From: GCA-2690565 sp002457235
Lineage (GTDB): Bacteria; Verrucomicrobiota; Verrucomicrobiia; Opitutales; Coraliomargaritaceae
NCBI GenBank assembly: GCA_045565695.1
Contig: JBJLEZ010000004.1
Span: 1 to 23,390, forward strand
Reading direction: 5' to 3'
Length of the DNA stretch: 23,390 nt
The translations under genes and the position numbers were made by a program. How positions within the stretch are numbered: the stretch's first letter is position 1; each line of letters starts with the position of its first letter. Below are positions 9,057 through 17,163 of the stretch, piece after piece. The notes below the pieces were generated by a model. The model was not told the DNA's origin and searched no databases. It saw only the letters and a program-made list of their open reading frames with translations.

Positions 9057-9237
9057 AGGGTAAGTGATAAAAATTAGAAATATCTTAATAGATAATAGAT
9101 GTTTAACAATAAAGTATAGCATTTTAAAAGTATTAATAAAGAGGCACTAATGACACCAAAATATAAAAAAATGAAACTACTATCCTTTTAACTTTTAAAA
9201 TAAAAACTTATAAAGCATAACTCTTCTTATAAAAATT
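9057..9237. promoter_or_regulatory. Divergent intergenic region, sulfatase operon / galM
   Basis: These 181 AT-rich bases separate two divergently transcribed genes and must contain the promoters of both. For the minus-strand operon a weak sigma70-like pair can be read: TTGTTA at 9109-9104 and TAAGAT at 9087-9082, with a 16-base spacer, 25 bases before the preferred ATG at 9056. If this promoter is real it lies inside the longer reading frame starting at 9122, which supports the downstream start. No operator, riboswitch or clear stem-loop is recognisable. In sequence this AT-rich such matches arise easily by chance. Confidence 0.3.
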
Positions 9238-10299
9238 ATGCAGATTTCCAAACAAAATTACGGTACCTTAAAAGATGGGCGTGAGGTTAACATTTTCAAT
9301 TTAGTCAACAAACACCAACTTAAAGCTCAAATCACTAACTACGGGGGCATCATAGTTAATTTTAAAGCCCCAAATAAAGAAGGAGATTTTACAGATATTG
9401 TTTTAGGAAAAGCCTCATTAGCCGAATACGAAAAAGGCCACCCTTGCTTTGGTGCATTAACGGGTCGCGTCGCCGGACGAATTGGAAATGCTCAATTTGA
9501 AATTGACGGACAACCCTATCAGCTCGAGGCCAACAATGGTCCGAACTGCCTACACGGAGGACTGGATGGGTGGCACTTACAAGTTTGGGACGCTAATATC
9601 ATTTATGAAAACGGAATAGAGAAACTCCATTTAAGCTACACGGATCCAGATGGACATAATAACTTCCCTGGGACTGTCTCCGCAGAAGTTACTTATGCCT
9701 TACTAGAAAATAACGCATTAGAAATTACCTATCGTGCGCATACCGATAAAGCCACCCCCTTCAATCCCACCAATCACTGCTATTTTAATTTAGCAGGTGA
9801 ATCAACGGGTGCCAGTACCTTACTCGACCACATTGTGCAAATCGATGCGACTGCCACTGCAAAAACTACTGAAGAGATGACTCTAATCGGAGAAAAATCT
9901 GAACTGATTAAAGGATTCAATGACCTGAGAAATCCAATACGTATCGGCGATTTAAGTGAATTAAATAACAGAAATGTCGACAGTCACTATTTTCTAAAAG
10001 GAGGACGAACTCAACTTCCAAGACATGTAGCCACTGTAAGCCATCCTCAATCAAAGAGGATTTTTAAACTTTGGACTACAGAACCTGGCGTACAATTCTA
10101 TACCGCTATCAACCTTTCCACAGAAGGACTAGATCTTGGGAAAAATCATAAAGCCTACGAAACCATGGGAGCCTTTTGCTTAGAAACTCAAGACTATCCA
10201 GATAGTATTCACTACCCATCTATGGGCTCTGCCATTCTTCGGCCCGAATCCAATTTTTACTCTCGAACCCTCTTTCAAATAGAGACTTTAGAAGGTTAA
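9238..10299 (+). CDS. galM: Aldose 1-epimerase (galactose mutarotase)
   Basis: This 353-residue protein matches the GalM family over its full normal length. It interconverts alpha and beta anomers of free aldoses such as galactose, glucose or xylose. Visible family landmarks are GRVAGRIGNAQFEI at about 76-89, CLHGG with His106, the active-site segment NPTNHCYFNLAG with His180, and the catalytic-base region CLETQDYPDSIHYP with Glu316. No signal peptide is seen, so it should be cytoplasmic. It starts divergently from the sulfatase/GH10 operon and is followed 22 bp later by the flavoprotein gene, probably on one transcript. Proximity to the polysaccharide operon suggests a role with its released sugars, but galM is also common as a housekeeping gene. 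No Shine-Dalgarno sequence precedes the ATG. Confidence 0.95.
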   Translation: MQISKQNYGTLKDGREVNIFNLVNKHQLKAQITNYGGIIVNFKAPNKEGDFTDIVLGKASLAEYEKGHPCFGALTGRVAGRIGNAQFEIDGQPYQLEANNGPNCLHGGLDGWHLQVWDANIIYENGIEKLHLSYTDPDGHNNFPGTVSAEVTYALLENNALEITYRAHTDKATPFNPTNHCYFNLAGESTGASTLLDHIVQIDATATAKTTEEMTLIGEKSELIKGFNDLRNPIRIGDLSELNNRNVDSHYFLKGGRTQLPRHVATVSHPQSKRIFKLWTTEPGVQFYTAINLSTEGLDLGKNHKAYETMGAFCLETQDYPDSIHYPSMGSAILRPESNFYSRTLFQIETLEG

Positions 10300-10321
10300 C
10301 TCCCAAGGCTCGATTCAAAAA

Positions 10322-11557
10322 ATGGCTAAGAAAGACTCAAAGAAAATCGCCATCATTGGAGGCGGAGCCGCTGGATTCTTTTCTGCACTGACCCTTTCTG
10401 AGTTAGACCCAAATGCCGAAATACATCTTTTTGAAAAACGCAATCAATGGCTTTCAAAAGTGAAAATTTCTGGAGGTGGTCGCTGCAATGTAACACACCA
10501 GTGCTTTGACCCAAAAATTCTTTCCGAAAAATATCCAAGAGGCTCTAAAGAACTTCGTGCCGCTTTTCATTCATGGCAACCTCAGGATACCATCGATTGG
10601 TTTGCGCAAAGAAAGATCCAATTAAAAGCCGAAGCTGATGGTCGAATGTTTCCCACGACAGATGACTCACAAACCATTATTGATTGCTTTTTAAAGGAAG
10701 CAAAAAAATCTAAAATTAAACTAAAGAAAAGTCATAGCATTGAGTCCTTAACTTTAAATTCCGATGGTAGCTTCCTCCTAAAAATCAACAATGAAAAGGA
10801 TACATCTTACCACGCTGTGTGCCTAGCTTTAGGGTCGCTTAAATCAAGTCCACTAGAACATTCTATTCGAAAATTTGGTCACACAATTGAATCACTTGCA
10901 CCCTCTTTATTTGCCTTCAACGTGAATGACACTCGAACCCATAATCTCTCAGGGCTGTCTGTGCCAAATGCTCAAGTTTGGGTCGACTCATTGAAACAAT
11001 CACAAACGGGCCCTCTACTCATTACCCATCGAGGCATGAGCGGACCCGCAATCTTGAAACTTTCAGCTTGGGAAGCTAGGAATCTTCAGGGGAAAAAATA
11101 CCATTTTGATTTTTCAATCAATTGGCTGGCGCACATTTCTAAAAATTTAATTGAAGACACATTCGTAAAGCAACGCACAGAAAATGGTAAACGAACTTTA
11201 AAAAATACACTCCTCTTCGATCTACCTCGAAGATTGTGGGAATCTCTTTTAGAATATGCAAAAATTTCACCAGACACTACTTGGTCTCAACTTTCTAAAA
11301 AAAGTTCAGACACATTAATAAAAGAACTCACACAAGGAGTCTATCAAGCACAAGGTAAGACAACGAACAAAGATGAATTTGTGACCTGCGGAGGAATTAA
11401 ACGTCGAGAAATTAACTTTAAAAGAATGGAAAGTAAATTTGTGCCCAATTTACATTTTGCGGGGGAATGTATTGACCTAGACGGAATAACAGGAGGTTTT
11501 AACTTTCAAGCAGCATGGACAACTGGACGGATTGCCGGCATGGCGATGGCAGAATAA
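10322..11557 (+). CDS. BaiN/HI0933-family FAD-dependent flavoprotein
   Basis: This 411-residue protein is a full-length member of the HI0933/YhiN/BaiN family of NAD(P)/FAD-dependent oxidoreductases. An N-terminal Rossmann dinucleotide-binding motif IAIIGGGAAGFF (9-20) is followed by LFEKRNQWLSKVKISGGGRCNVTH (about 36-59), which is the family hallmark. The C-terminal FAD-contact region FAGECIDLDGITGGFNFQAAWTTGRIAG is also characteristic. It has no signal peptide and should be a cytoplasmic flavoprotein. Physiological substrates of most members of this family are unknown, so a specific reaction cannot be given; bile-acid metabolism is known only for the BaiN branch in gut bacteria and should not be assumed. 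It lies 22 bp after galM. Confidence 0.92.
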   Translation: MAKKDSKKIAIIGGGAAGFFSALTLSELDPNAEIHLFEKRNQWLSKVKISGGGRCNVTHQCFDPKILSEKYPRGSKELRAAFHSWQPQDTIDWFAQRKIQLKAEADGRMFPTTDDSQTIIDCFLKEAKKSKIKLKKSHSIESLTLNSDGSFLLKINNEKDTSYHAVCLALGSLKSSPLEHSIRKFGHTIESLAPSLFAFNVNDTRTHNLSGLSVPNAQVWVDSLKQSQTGPLLITHRGMSGPAILKLSAWEARNLQGKKYHFDFSINWLAHISKNLIEDTFVKQRTENGKRTLKNTLLFDLPRRLWESLLEYAKISPDTTWSQLSKKSSDTLIKELTQGVYQAQGKTTNKDEFVTCGGIKRREINFKRMESKFVPNLHFAGECIDLDGITGGFNFQAAWTTGRIAGMAMAE

Positions 11558-11647
11558 ATTTCATTCATCACTTTTAACTATCTAGCACAATAGGCACAAA
11601 ATACTCCCACTGATTGAGTTTTTTCAATAAGCCTTTTCTTTTACCCT

Positions 11648-11872
11648 ATGGCATATTCCGAATCCAATGAAAAAAATCACCAACATTTTTTTGCGAACAC
11701 CACTGATTGCGGTATCCAAGCGTCATTTTCAAATGCGCAAGGTAGGAAAAACTATCTGATTCCTACAGCTCAGCAATTTAGCGAAGAAGCACCAATGGCC
11801 GTTGAATCATTTTCAATGCCACCCGACCAATACCATGCTTTGATGGAACGGATAAATAAGCTTTATGATTAA
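11648..11872 (+). CDS. Small hypothetical protein
   Basis: This is a 74-residue ORF that I do not recognise. It has no signal peptide, membrane segment or known motif; it is polar, His/Asn-rich at the N-terminus (NEKNHQHFFANTTD) and ends in a probable short amphipathic helix (MPPDQYHALMERINKLYD). It fills the space between the flavoprotein gene, 90 bp upstream, and the convergent TPR gene, whose stop is only 16 bp away. Amino-acid composition looks protein-like and no alternative gene occupies the region, which is the main support. No Shine-Dalgarno sequence is present, but that is true of most genes here. It could be a lineage-specific small protein or a chance ORF. Confidence 0.5.
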   Translation: MAYSESNEKNHQHFFANTTDCGIQASFSNAQGRKNYLIPTAQQFSEEAPMAVESFSMPPDQYHALMERINKLYD

Positions 11873-11888
11873 AAGTCAGACTTAGGAC

Positions 11889-13283
11889 TTAAGACTTTGA
11901 ATAGAAATCATCAATCTTCTGAGACACATCACGATAGCCAATATCGATACCGTACAGAGCCTTGTATTCCGACATTGCTTTTTCTGAATCGCCTTGGGAT
12001 TCGTAGCAACGACCCAAGTCGTAAATAACTTCTTTTTTCAACTCAGTCACACCAGAAATTTCTGATTTTGCTAAGGTGAGTTGCTCTGCAGCAAGATCGT
12101 AAAACTTCTTCTCCATGTAAGATTGTCCAAGCAAAACTAATGCCTTAACACGAACTTTAGGTGCTCTCAAGGCTAACTGAAGCTCTTTAATCGCCCCATC
12201 GACATTGCCCTGTTGTTTATACAATTCACCCAAATCATAACGGTAACTAAACTCGTTAGGATAGCGCTGAACTAAGCTTTCTGCTTGTGTTAAACGGAAA
12301 TCGTACTCTTCTTTTTGAAGCTTTTCCAATTCTGTCTTTAGAGTCGCATCTTCTGGATTCTCCTCAAGATTTGCTTCAATTACCTCTATTTGTTTGGACA
12401 TTTTCTCACGAGTCAATGTCACCATCAAAGCTTCAAGGTTCACATCAGCTTTACCTGAATCGAGCTCACGAGCTTTTGATAACCAATCTAAGGCATTATC
12501 AAACTCTTCAAGCTTGCGATAGTAATTCACGAGGTCTTTCAATACATTAATATTTTCTGGTTCAGCTTCAGTTTTCTTCAAGGCTTCTTCAATTAGTGAA
12601 CGAAGACCTTCTTCACCTGTTTGAGCACGGCTAGATTGCTCAAGTCTTTGTGCTTCATCTTCATCTTTAAGTTTCTCTCTAAAGCTTTTCTCTTCTTCCC
12701 ATTTACCCTTATCAACAGTTTGCTGAACGGATGCCTTTTTGATAAGATCTTGAGCCTCATCATCTGCAGGATTACTTTGAAGAACAATATCTCCAACCGC
12801 TATAGCTTGTTCCGCTTTCTTTGCCGCAATGTATTCTCGAATCAATTGTTTGCCATTTGACGCATTTGTTTGATCTAAATTGAATAAATATTCGTAGCCT
12901 AATAGTGCAGTCTCAACTAGACCTAGTTGTTTAGCTGCAAGCGCTAATGTTTTATGTGCAGTAATATTTGAAAAATCCGCATCTATTTGTTCTTCAGCAC
13001 TCTGTAATGATTGCTCGGGATTCTTTTGAATCGCAGACTCATTCACACGACCAAAAGAAAGTTTAGCAAACAATCCAGATAGACCGCCGCTCTTCTTTGT
13101 TACGGACATTTTACTCTGTGCCTTTCTCAACATCTGTCTGGCTTCCACACAATAAGGGTTGGCCTGAACAATATTAGATAAAATACTTGCTGCATAAAAC
13201 GGCTCTACTTTTATCAAATCACTGGCTTTAGAAACATACTTTTGTACGCGAGAATCAAGATCTTTGACTGGGATTTCTTTCAT
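11889..13283 (-). CDS. Cytoplasmic TPR-repeat protein
   Basis: The chosen start (ATG 13283, MKEIPVKDLD) gives 464 residues. An upstream ATG at 13340 would add 19 residues and overlap the end of glmM by 20 bp, so it is less likely. The protein is almost entirely helical. N-terminal repeats lie around KASDLIKVEPFYAASILSNIVQANP, and TPR units are clear near LKDLVNYYRKLEEFDNALDWLSKARELD, YRYDLGELYKQQGNVDGAIKELQLAL, and YDLGRCYESQGDSEKAMSEYKALYG. A charged Lys/Glu-rich stretch in the middle may be coiled coil. There is no signal peptide or transmembrane segment. TPR proteins act as protein-protein scaffolds, and its partner is unknown. It follows glmM by 37 bp and probably shares its transcript, which hints at an envelope-related or general growth role but does not prove one. 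Confidence 0.85.
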   Translation of the reverse strand: MKEIPVKDLDSRVQKYVSKASDLIKVEPFYAASILSNIVQANPYCVEARQMLRKAQSKMSVTKKSGGLSGLFAKLSFGRVNESAIQKNPEQSLQSAEEQIDADFSNITAHKTLALAAKQLGLVETALLGYEYLFNLDQTNASNGKQLIREYIAAKKAEQAIAVGDIVLQSNPADDEAQDLIKKASVQQTVDKGKWEEEKSFREKLKDEDEAQRLEQSSRAQTGEEGLRSLIEEALKKTEAEPENINVLKDLVNYYRKLEEFDNALDWLSKARELDSGKADVNLEALMVTLTREKMSKQIEVIEANLEENPEDATLKTELEKLQKEEYDFRLTQAESLVQRYPNEFSYRYDLGELYKQQGNVDGAIKELQLALRAPKVRVKALVLLGQSYMEKKFYDLAAEQLTLAKSEISGVTELKKEVIYDLGRCYESQGDSEKAMSEYKALYGIDIGYRDVSQKIDDFYSKS

Positions 13284-13320
13284 AAAATGACTAAGATAAG
13301 ATAATAATAAACGTCTTATC

Positions 13321-14673
13321 CTAGAGAACCTTAAGCCCATTGCAAGCCTCAGTTACAATAATTTGCATAACATTTTTTACCACTTCTTCCGTTTTGGCTT
13401 CCACTAAAATCCGTAATTTTGACTCAGTACCTGAGTACCTAAGCAAAATACGCCCTTCGCCTGAAAGCAGTGCTTCGGCTTCGTTCAATGCAGATTGTAA
13501 TCCAGTCAGTTGATCTAATGGAATTTTTTCAACGACTTGTAAATTTTTTGTCTCCTGTGGATACATATGAATTCCACGACTCAACTCAGACAGTGGTTTG
13601 TTTGTTGATTGAAGCATCCTTAGCAACTGTAAAGCCGCAAGCAAACCATCACCGGTCGGGCACACATCACTGAATAAAATATGGCCTGAAGATTCACCCC
13701 CTAAATTAGATCCAATAGCACGCATTTTTTCAGCTACATTTCGGTCACCGACATCCACTCGCTCTACAGTACCACCCGCTTCTTTTACCGAGCAATCCAA
13801 ACCTAAATTACTTTGCACTGTGACCACTAAAGTGTCACTGCCTAAAGCACTGTATTTTAAAGCATCTATAGCATACATACCCAATAAAACATCTCCAGGT
13901 AGGATCGCCCCTTTTTCATCACAGACTACTAAACGATCACCGTCACCATCATGTGCTAAACCTATATCTGCTTCTGCAAGCAAAACAGCTTCTGAAAGGC
14001 AATTAGGACATTCACTGCCCACGCCATCATTTATATTAGAGCCATTGGGGTTGACACCTAGAAGCACTAACTCTGCACCAAGTGCTTTTAATATAGCGGG
14101 CGAAGTTTTAAAAGTAGCCCCGTTTGCACAGTCTAAGACAATCTTCATGCCTGATAAAGCCGAGTCCTTTAGCAGTCCAATCAGTGCCTTCTCATAAAAA
14201 TCATAACCGATATATTCCGGCTCAGTTAATTCTTCAGCTTGATAATTTGCCTCAATAGAATCCACAATAGCTTCGATGTTCGCTTCACTCAAAACGCTGA
14301 ATTTCTGACCTTTCTCATTAAACAATTTTATACCGTTGTCTGATGAGGGGTTATGTGAAGCAGTTAAAGCAATCCCTAATGAAGCTTCGTGCTTCAACAC
14401 ACCTAATGCTACTGCTGGCGTTGGCACTACTCCTAAAAAAATTACGGATAATCCACTTTCTTCAAACCCTTTGCGCATCGCACGCTCCAAAGCCATACCA
14501 CTCGCTCGAGTATCTCGGCCTATAATAATCGGTGCCATTTGCTCAAAAGCTTCATGGACATTTGTTTGTAAAAACTTGGCTAAGGCCAACGACAGGCGAT
14601 AAGCAAAAGCTTCGGTCATTGGAAAATCGCCAAAACACCCACGAATGCCATCTGTACCAAAATATTTTCCCAT
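13321..14673 (-). CDS. glmM: Phosphoglucosamine mutase
   Basis: This 450-residue protein is a normal-length GlmM, converting glucosamine-6-phosphate to glucosamine-1-phosphate on the route to UDP-GlcNAc, and so to peptidoglycan and lipopolysaccharide. It begins with the typical MGKYFGTDGIRG. The active-site phosphoserine loop is LTASHNPSSDNGIKLF with Ser106, the metal loop is DGDGDRLV with Asp242, Asp244 and Asp246, and the C-terminal phosphate-binding loop is LRYSGTESKLRI. These distinguish it from phosphomannomutase-type relatives. It is preceded 43 bp upstream by trpD and followed by a TPR gene, all on the minus strand, so an operon is plausible. Nothing in the sequence suggests loss of function. 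Confidence 0.97.
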   Translation of the reverse strand: MGKYFGTDGIRGCFGDFPMTEAFAYRLSLALAKFLQTNVHEAFEQMAPIIIGRDTRASGMALERAMRKGFEESGLSVIFLGVVPTPAVALGVLKHEASLGIALTASHNPSSDNGIKLFNEKGQKFSVLSEANIEAIVDSIEANYQAEELTEPEYIGYDFYEKALIGLLKDSALSGMKIVLDCANGATFKTSPAILKALGAELVLLGVNPNGSNINDGVGSECPNCLSEAVLLAEADIGLAHDGDGDRLVVCDEKGAILPGDVLLGMYAIDALKYSALGSDTLVVTVQSNLGLDCSVKEAGGTVERVDVGDRNVAEKMRAIGSNLGGESSGHILFSDVCPTGDGLLAALQLLRMLQSTNKPLSELSRGIHMYPQETKNLQVVEKIPLDQLTGLQSALNEAEALLSGEGRILLRYSGTESKLRILVEAKTEEVVKNVMQIIVTEACNGLKVL

Positions 14674-14716
14674 AGATCCAATCTAAATCATTTTTTATCT
14701 AAAGTCACGGTATCGA

Positions 14717-15799
14717 TTAGAGATCAGAATAAAATGCTTTAACCTGATTTAGCCACTCCAATAATTGACCCTCTTCAACAATCTTTTTCGCTAAAAGTAC
14801 ACCCTCACTTAATGAACTTACTTTAGCTACAGATAAAAAACCAGCTGCAACATTCAAATAAATACTATCTCTTAAACCCTGTTTTATTCCCGCAGTATCA
14901 TTATTAGCAAAATCAAATAACAATGCTACATTTTCGTCTACCGACCCGCCTTTTAAGTCATCTGCATCGCACTCAGCTAATCCAGCATCTGCCAAATCTA
15001 ATTCCCCTGAATAATTCGACAAAGCACCAAAACCTTGATGGTAATTCCCCCCGGCGCAACTTAGCTCATCTAATGCACTATTTGGAACAGGGACTCCATG
15101 TACAATTAATCCACCTTTCAATTCTAAAGCGTCCATCGCCTCTGCAATTGGTTCAATCCATGATCGAGAATATACGCCCATTAATTGATGTTTCGGTTGA
15201 GCCGGATTAATCATTGGGCCTAATAAATTAAAAATCGTTTTTTGACCTTCCGCGGCTAAAGCTTTTCGAGCTGGCATAATCGCCTTAAAAACGGGATGGA
15301 AAGCGGGTGCGAAAAAAAATGTAAAATTTAAACATTCTAATGCTCGGCGATGAACCGACAAATCCACCATCAATTGAATTCCAAGAGCTTCCATTAAATC
15401 CGCACTGCCACATTTTGAGGTAATCGATCGATTTCCATGTTTCAAAACAGGCACACCGGCCGCCGCTAAAATGAAGCCTACTGTTGTTGAAATATTAAAC
15501 GTTCCAAAACCATCACCACCCGTTCCACAGACATCTATGCCCTTTTCAGCGAAATCGGATACATCAGGATCAATCGCTAATTTACGAAAGACCGAAGCAA
15601 ATGCAGAGACTTCTTCAGCCGTTTCTCCTTTAGTCGCTAAAGCTTTTAAAAAATTTATCTTTTCATCATCTGAAATCGAATCATAACCTAGTAATTCAGC
15701 TGCTCTTTCCGCCTCTTTCCTTGGCAAACTTAAACCGTTTTTCAGTTTTTCTGTACTTTCTGATAAATTTTCCACACTACTATTGGAGAGATGACCCAA
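14717..15799 (-). CDS. trpD: Anthranilate phosphoribosyltransferase
   Basis: This protein of up to 360 residues matches TrpD, which transfers phosphoribose from PRPP to anthranilate in tryptophan biosynthesis. The PRPP-binding motif CGTGGDG (91-97), FNISTTVGF, and KHGNRSITSKCGSADLMEALG (120-140) are all intact, as is NLLGPMINPA further on. The start is uncertain. The longest frame begins with TTG at 15799, only five codons after an in-frame stop, and contains no ATG near the expected N-terminus. A GTG at 15775 would give a protein beginning at residue 9, closer to the usual family start. It stands alone without other trp genes, which suggests dispersed tryptophan genes. It is divergent from uppP and followed by glmM at 43 bp. 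Confidence 0.94.
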   Translation of the reverse strand: MGHLSNSSVENLSESTEKLKNGLSLPRKEAERAAELLGYDSISDDEKINFLKALATKGETAEEVSAFASVFRKLAIDPDVSDFAEKGIDVCGTGGDGFGTFNISTTVGFILAAAGVPVLKHGNRSITSKCGSADLMEALGIQLMVDLSVHRRALECLNFTFFFAPAFHPVFKAIMPARKALAAEGQKTIFNLLGPMINPAQPKHQLMGVYSRSWIEPIAEAMDALELKGGLIVHGVPVPNSALDELSCAGGNYHQGFGALSNYSGELDLADAGLAECDADDLKGGSVDENVALLFDFANNDTAGIKQGLRDSIYLNVAAGFLSVAKVSSLSEGVLLAKKIVEEGQLLEWLNQVKAFYSDL

Positions 15800-15841
15800 A
15801 AAACGACAAGCTCAAAATTGATGACTTTTCTCAAATTAGAC

Positions 15842-15868
15842 TCAGTATATCCATCTATTAGATACTGA
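15842..15868. repeat. Inverted repeat between trpD and uppP
   Basis: A perfect 7-bp inverted repeat, TCAGTAT at 15842-15848 and ATACTGA at 15862-15868, is separated by 13 bases. It lies in the 86-bp region between divergently oriented trpD and uppP, 18 bp before the uppP ATG. The half-site spacing (20 bp centre to centre) would suit a dimeric regulator binding two successive turns. No known operator consensus is matched, and a chance palindrome is possible in this AT-rich DNA. Confidence 0.3.
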
Positions 15869-15885
15869 ATAGGCAACCTGTCATA

Positions 15886-16887
15886 ATGAAAAACTTTACC
15901 CATATACTCGCACTTCTCTTGTGGCTATTCTTCAATGCCGCACTACCCGCATTTGCTGAAATCAACCCAAACTCTTTTTCAGAAAATTCTGAACAAATTC
16001 TACAAAGCGAAAATCATTCTAAGCACCTAGATTATATTGATTGCATCTTACTAGGACTTGTTGAAGGCATCACTGAATACTTACCTATTTCGTCTACTGG
16101 ACATTTACTGATAAGCAATGAATTATTAGGTCTTAATTCTGATATTCCCATTAGTGATAACTATAGTTTAAAAGAAGCCGCATTCGCATATATTATAATA
16201 ATTCAAGCTGGTGCGATACTTGCGGTTCTTTTTTTGTATTGGAAAACTATTTTTGAAATTCTCATGGGGTTTATTGGAAAAAATCCTAAAGGGCGAAGAC
16301 TCGGCCTGCTTTTAATCACAGCTTTTATACCTGCCGCCGTCATTGGACTAGCCTTAAATGATTGGATAGAACAACAATTAGGCGATAATCTCATTGCCAT
16401 AGCTCTCGCTTTGTTTCTTGGCGGTATCGTAATGCTTATTACCGAAAAAAGGCGAAAAAAAGCTCCAAGCGATCAGCCCCAATCCAAACTGGAGAACCTC
16501 GATCAACTCAATTTTAAACAAGCATTTTCCGTAGGGTTAGCTCAGTGCCTTGCTTTATGGCCGGGTATGAGTCGCTCTATGGTCACCATAATTGGAGGTT
16601 ATTGGGTTGGGCTCTCTCCTCAAAAAGCCGCTGAATTCAGCTTTTTATTGGGGTTAATTACCTTATCCGCCGCGTCAGCTTATAAAGTACTTACTGATGG
16701 TGCGATACTCACACAGACGATGCCCATTCAACCTATGCTCTTAGGTATATTGGTAGCATTTATTTCAGCAATCTATGCCATTCGTTTTCTCGTCAACTGT
16801 TTAACACGCTATGGCTTAACCCCGTTCGCTTGGTATCGCATCGTCTTTTCCTTTGTGATACTGCTCTTATTTTTACCAAAAATTTAA
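15886..16887 (+). CDS. uppP: Undecaprenyl-diphosphatase (UppP/BacA) with N-terminal extension
   Basis: UppP recycles the lipid carrier undecaprenyl diphosphate to its monophosphate for peptidoglycan and other envelope glycans, and is an integral inner-membrane protein. Both family active-site regions are present: LGLVEGITEYLPISSTGH (56-73, with Glu60 and Glu64) and LWPGMSRSMVTIIGGYW, followed by LSPQKAAEFSFLLG. Several hydrophobic membrane segments cover the rest. At 333 residues it is about 60 longer than usual. The extra length is mostly an N-terminal extension: a signal-peptide-like stretch (MKNFTHILALLLWLFFNAALPAFA, 1-24) and a polar Ser/Asn-rich linker up to residue 50. The linker would lie in the periplasm if residues 1-24 act as a signal or anchor. 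Confidence 0.94.
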   Translation: MKNFTHILALLLWLFFNAALPAFAEINPNSFSENSEQILQSENHSKHLDYIDCILLGLVEGITEYLPISSTGHLLISNELLGLNSDIPISDNYSLKEAAFAYIIIIQAGAILAVLFLYWKTIFEILMGFIGKNPKGRRLGLLLITAFIPAAVIGLALNDWIEQQLGDNLIAIALALFLGGIVMLITEKRRKKAPSDQPQSKLENLDQLNFKQAFSVGLAQCLALWPGMSRSMVTIIGGYWVGLSPQKAAEFSFLLGLITLSAASAYKVLTDGAILTQTMPIQPMLLGILVAFISAIYAIRFLVNCLTRYGLTPFAWYRIVFSFVILLLFLPKI

Positions 16888-16902
16888 TTACAGAAAGCAA
16901 GC

Positions 16903-16933
16903 TTGACGAACACTCTACAAATAGTTTTATACT
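16903..16933 (+). promoter_or_regulatory. Candidate sigma70-type promoter for rpmF-plsX-fabH
   Basis: TTGACG at 16903-16908 matches five of six -35 consensus bases and TATACT at 16928-16933 matches five of six -10 bases. The spacer is 19 bases, longer than the optimal 17. It lies just after the uppP stop codon and 30 bases before the rpmF ATG, exactly where a promoter for the ribosomal-protein/lipid gene cluster would be expected. It is not verified. Confidence 0.45.
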
Positions 16934-16963
16934 ACTTTCTTATTTTTTAAACAATTTCTGATT

Positions 16964-17143
16964 ATGGCACAGCCGAAACGCAAACAGTCTAAACAAAGAA
17001 GCCGCAAACGTCGTGGTTCAGTTCAATTTAAATTACCGCATCTCGCTAAAGATCCGCAAGATGGCACTATGCATCATCCACATTGCGTTAATCCTGCTAA
17101 TGGCACATACAGAGGTCGTCAAATTTTAGACGTTGAAGTCTAA
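16964..17143 (+). CDS. rpmF: 50S ribosomal protein L32
   Basis: This 59-residue ORF (MAQPKRKQSKQRSRKRRG start, GTYRGRQILDVEV end) is ribosomal protein L32. The basic N-terminus and the C-terminal TYRGRQI motif (compare YYRGRKV in E. coli L32) are diagnostic. Only one cysteine is present (Cys41 in HHPHC), so it lacks the four-cysteine zinc ribbon found in some L32 proteins and appears to be the zinc-independent form. It heads the classical rpmF-plsX-fabH arrangement, with plsX starting 20 bp after its stop. No Shine-Dalgarno sequence is evident before the ATG. Confidence 0.95.
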   Translation: MAQPKRKQSKQRSRKRRGSVQFKLPHLAKDPQDGTMHHPHCVNPANGTYRGRQILDVEV

Positions 17144-17163
17144 TTAATGACTCTACTCATCCA

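Noticed and set aside
11872..11898. Possible bidirectional terminator between the small ORF and the TPR gene (AAAGTC/GACTTT, with a 7-bp periodic ACTTA repeat)
   Set aside because: The stem has only six AT-rich base pairs with a 15-base loop and no convincing T-tract, too weak to call.
13820..14197. 125-residue plus-strand open frame inside glmM
   Set aside because: It is antisense to the conserved metal loop of GlmM. The Ser/Pro/Ala-rich translation has no recognisable domain.
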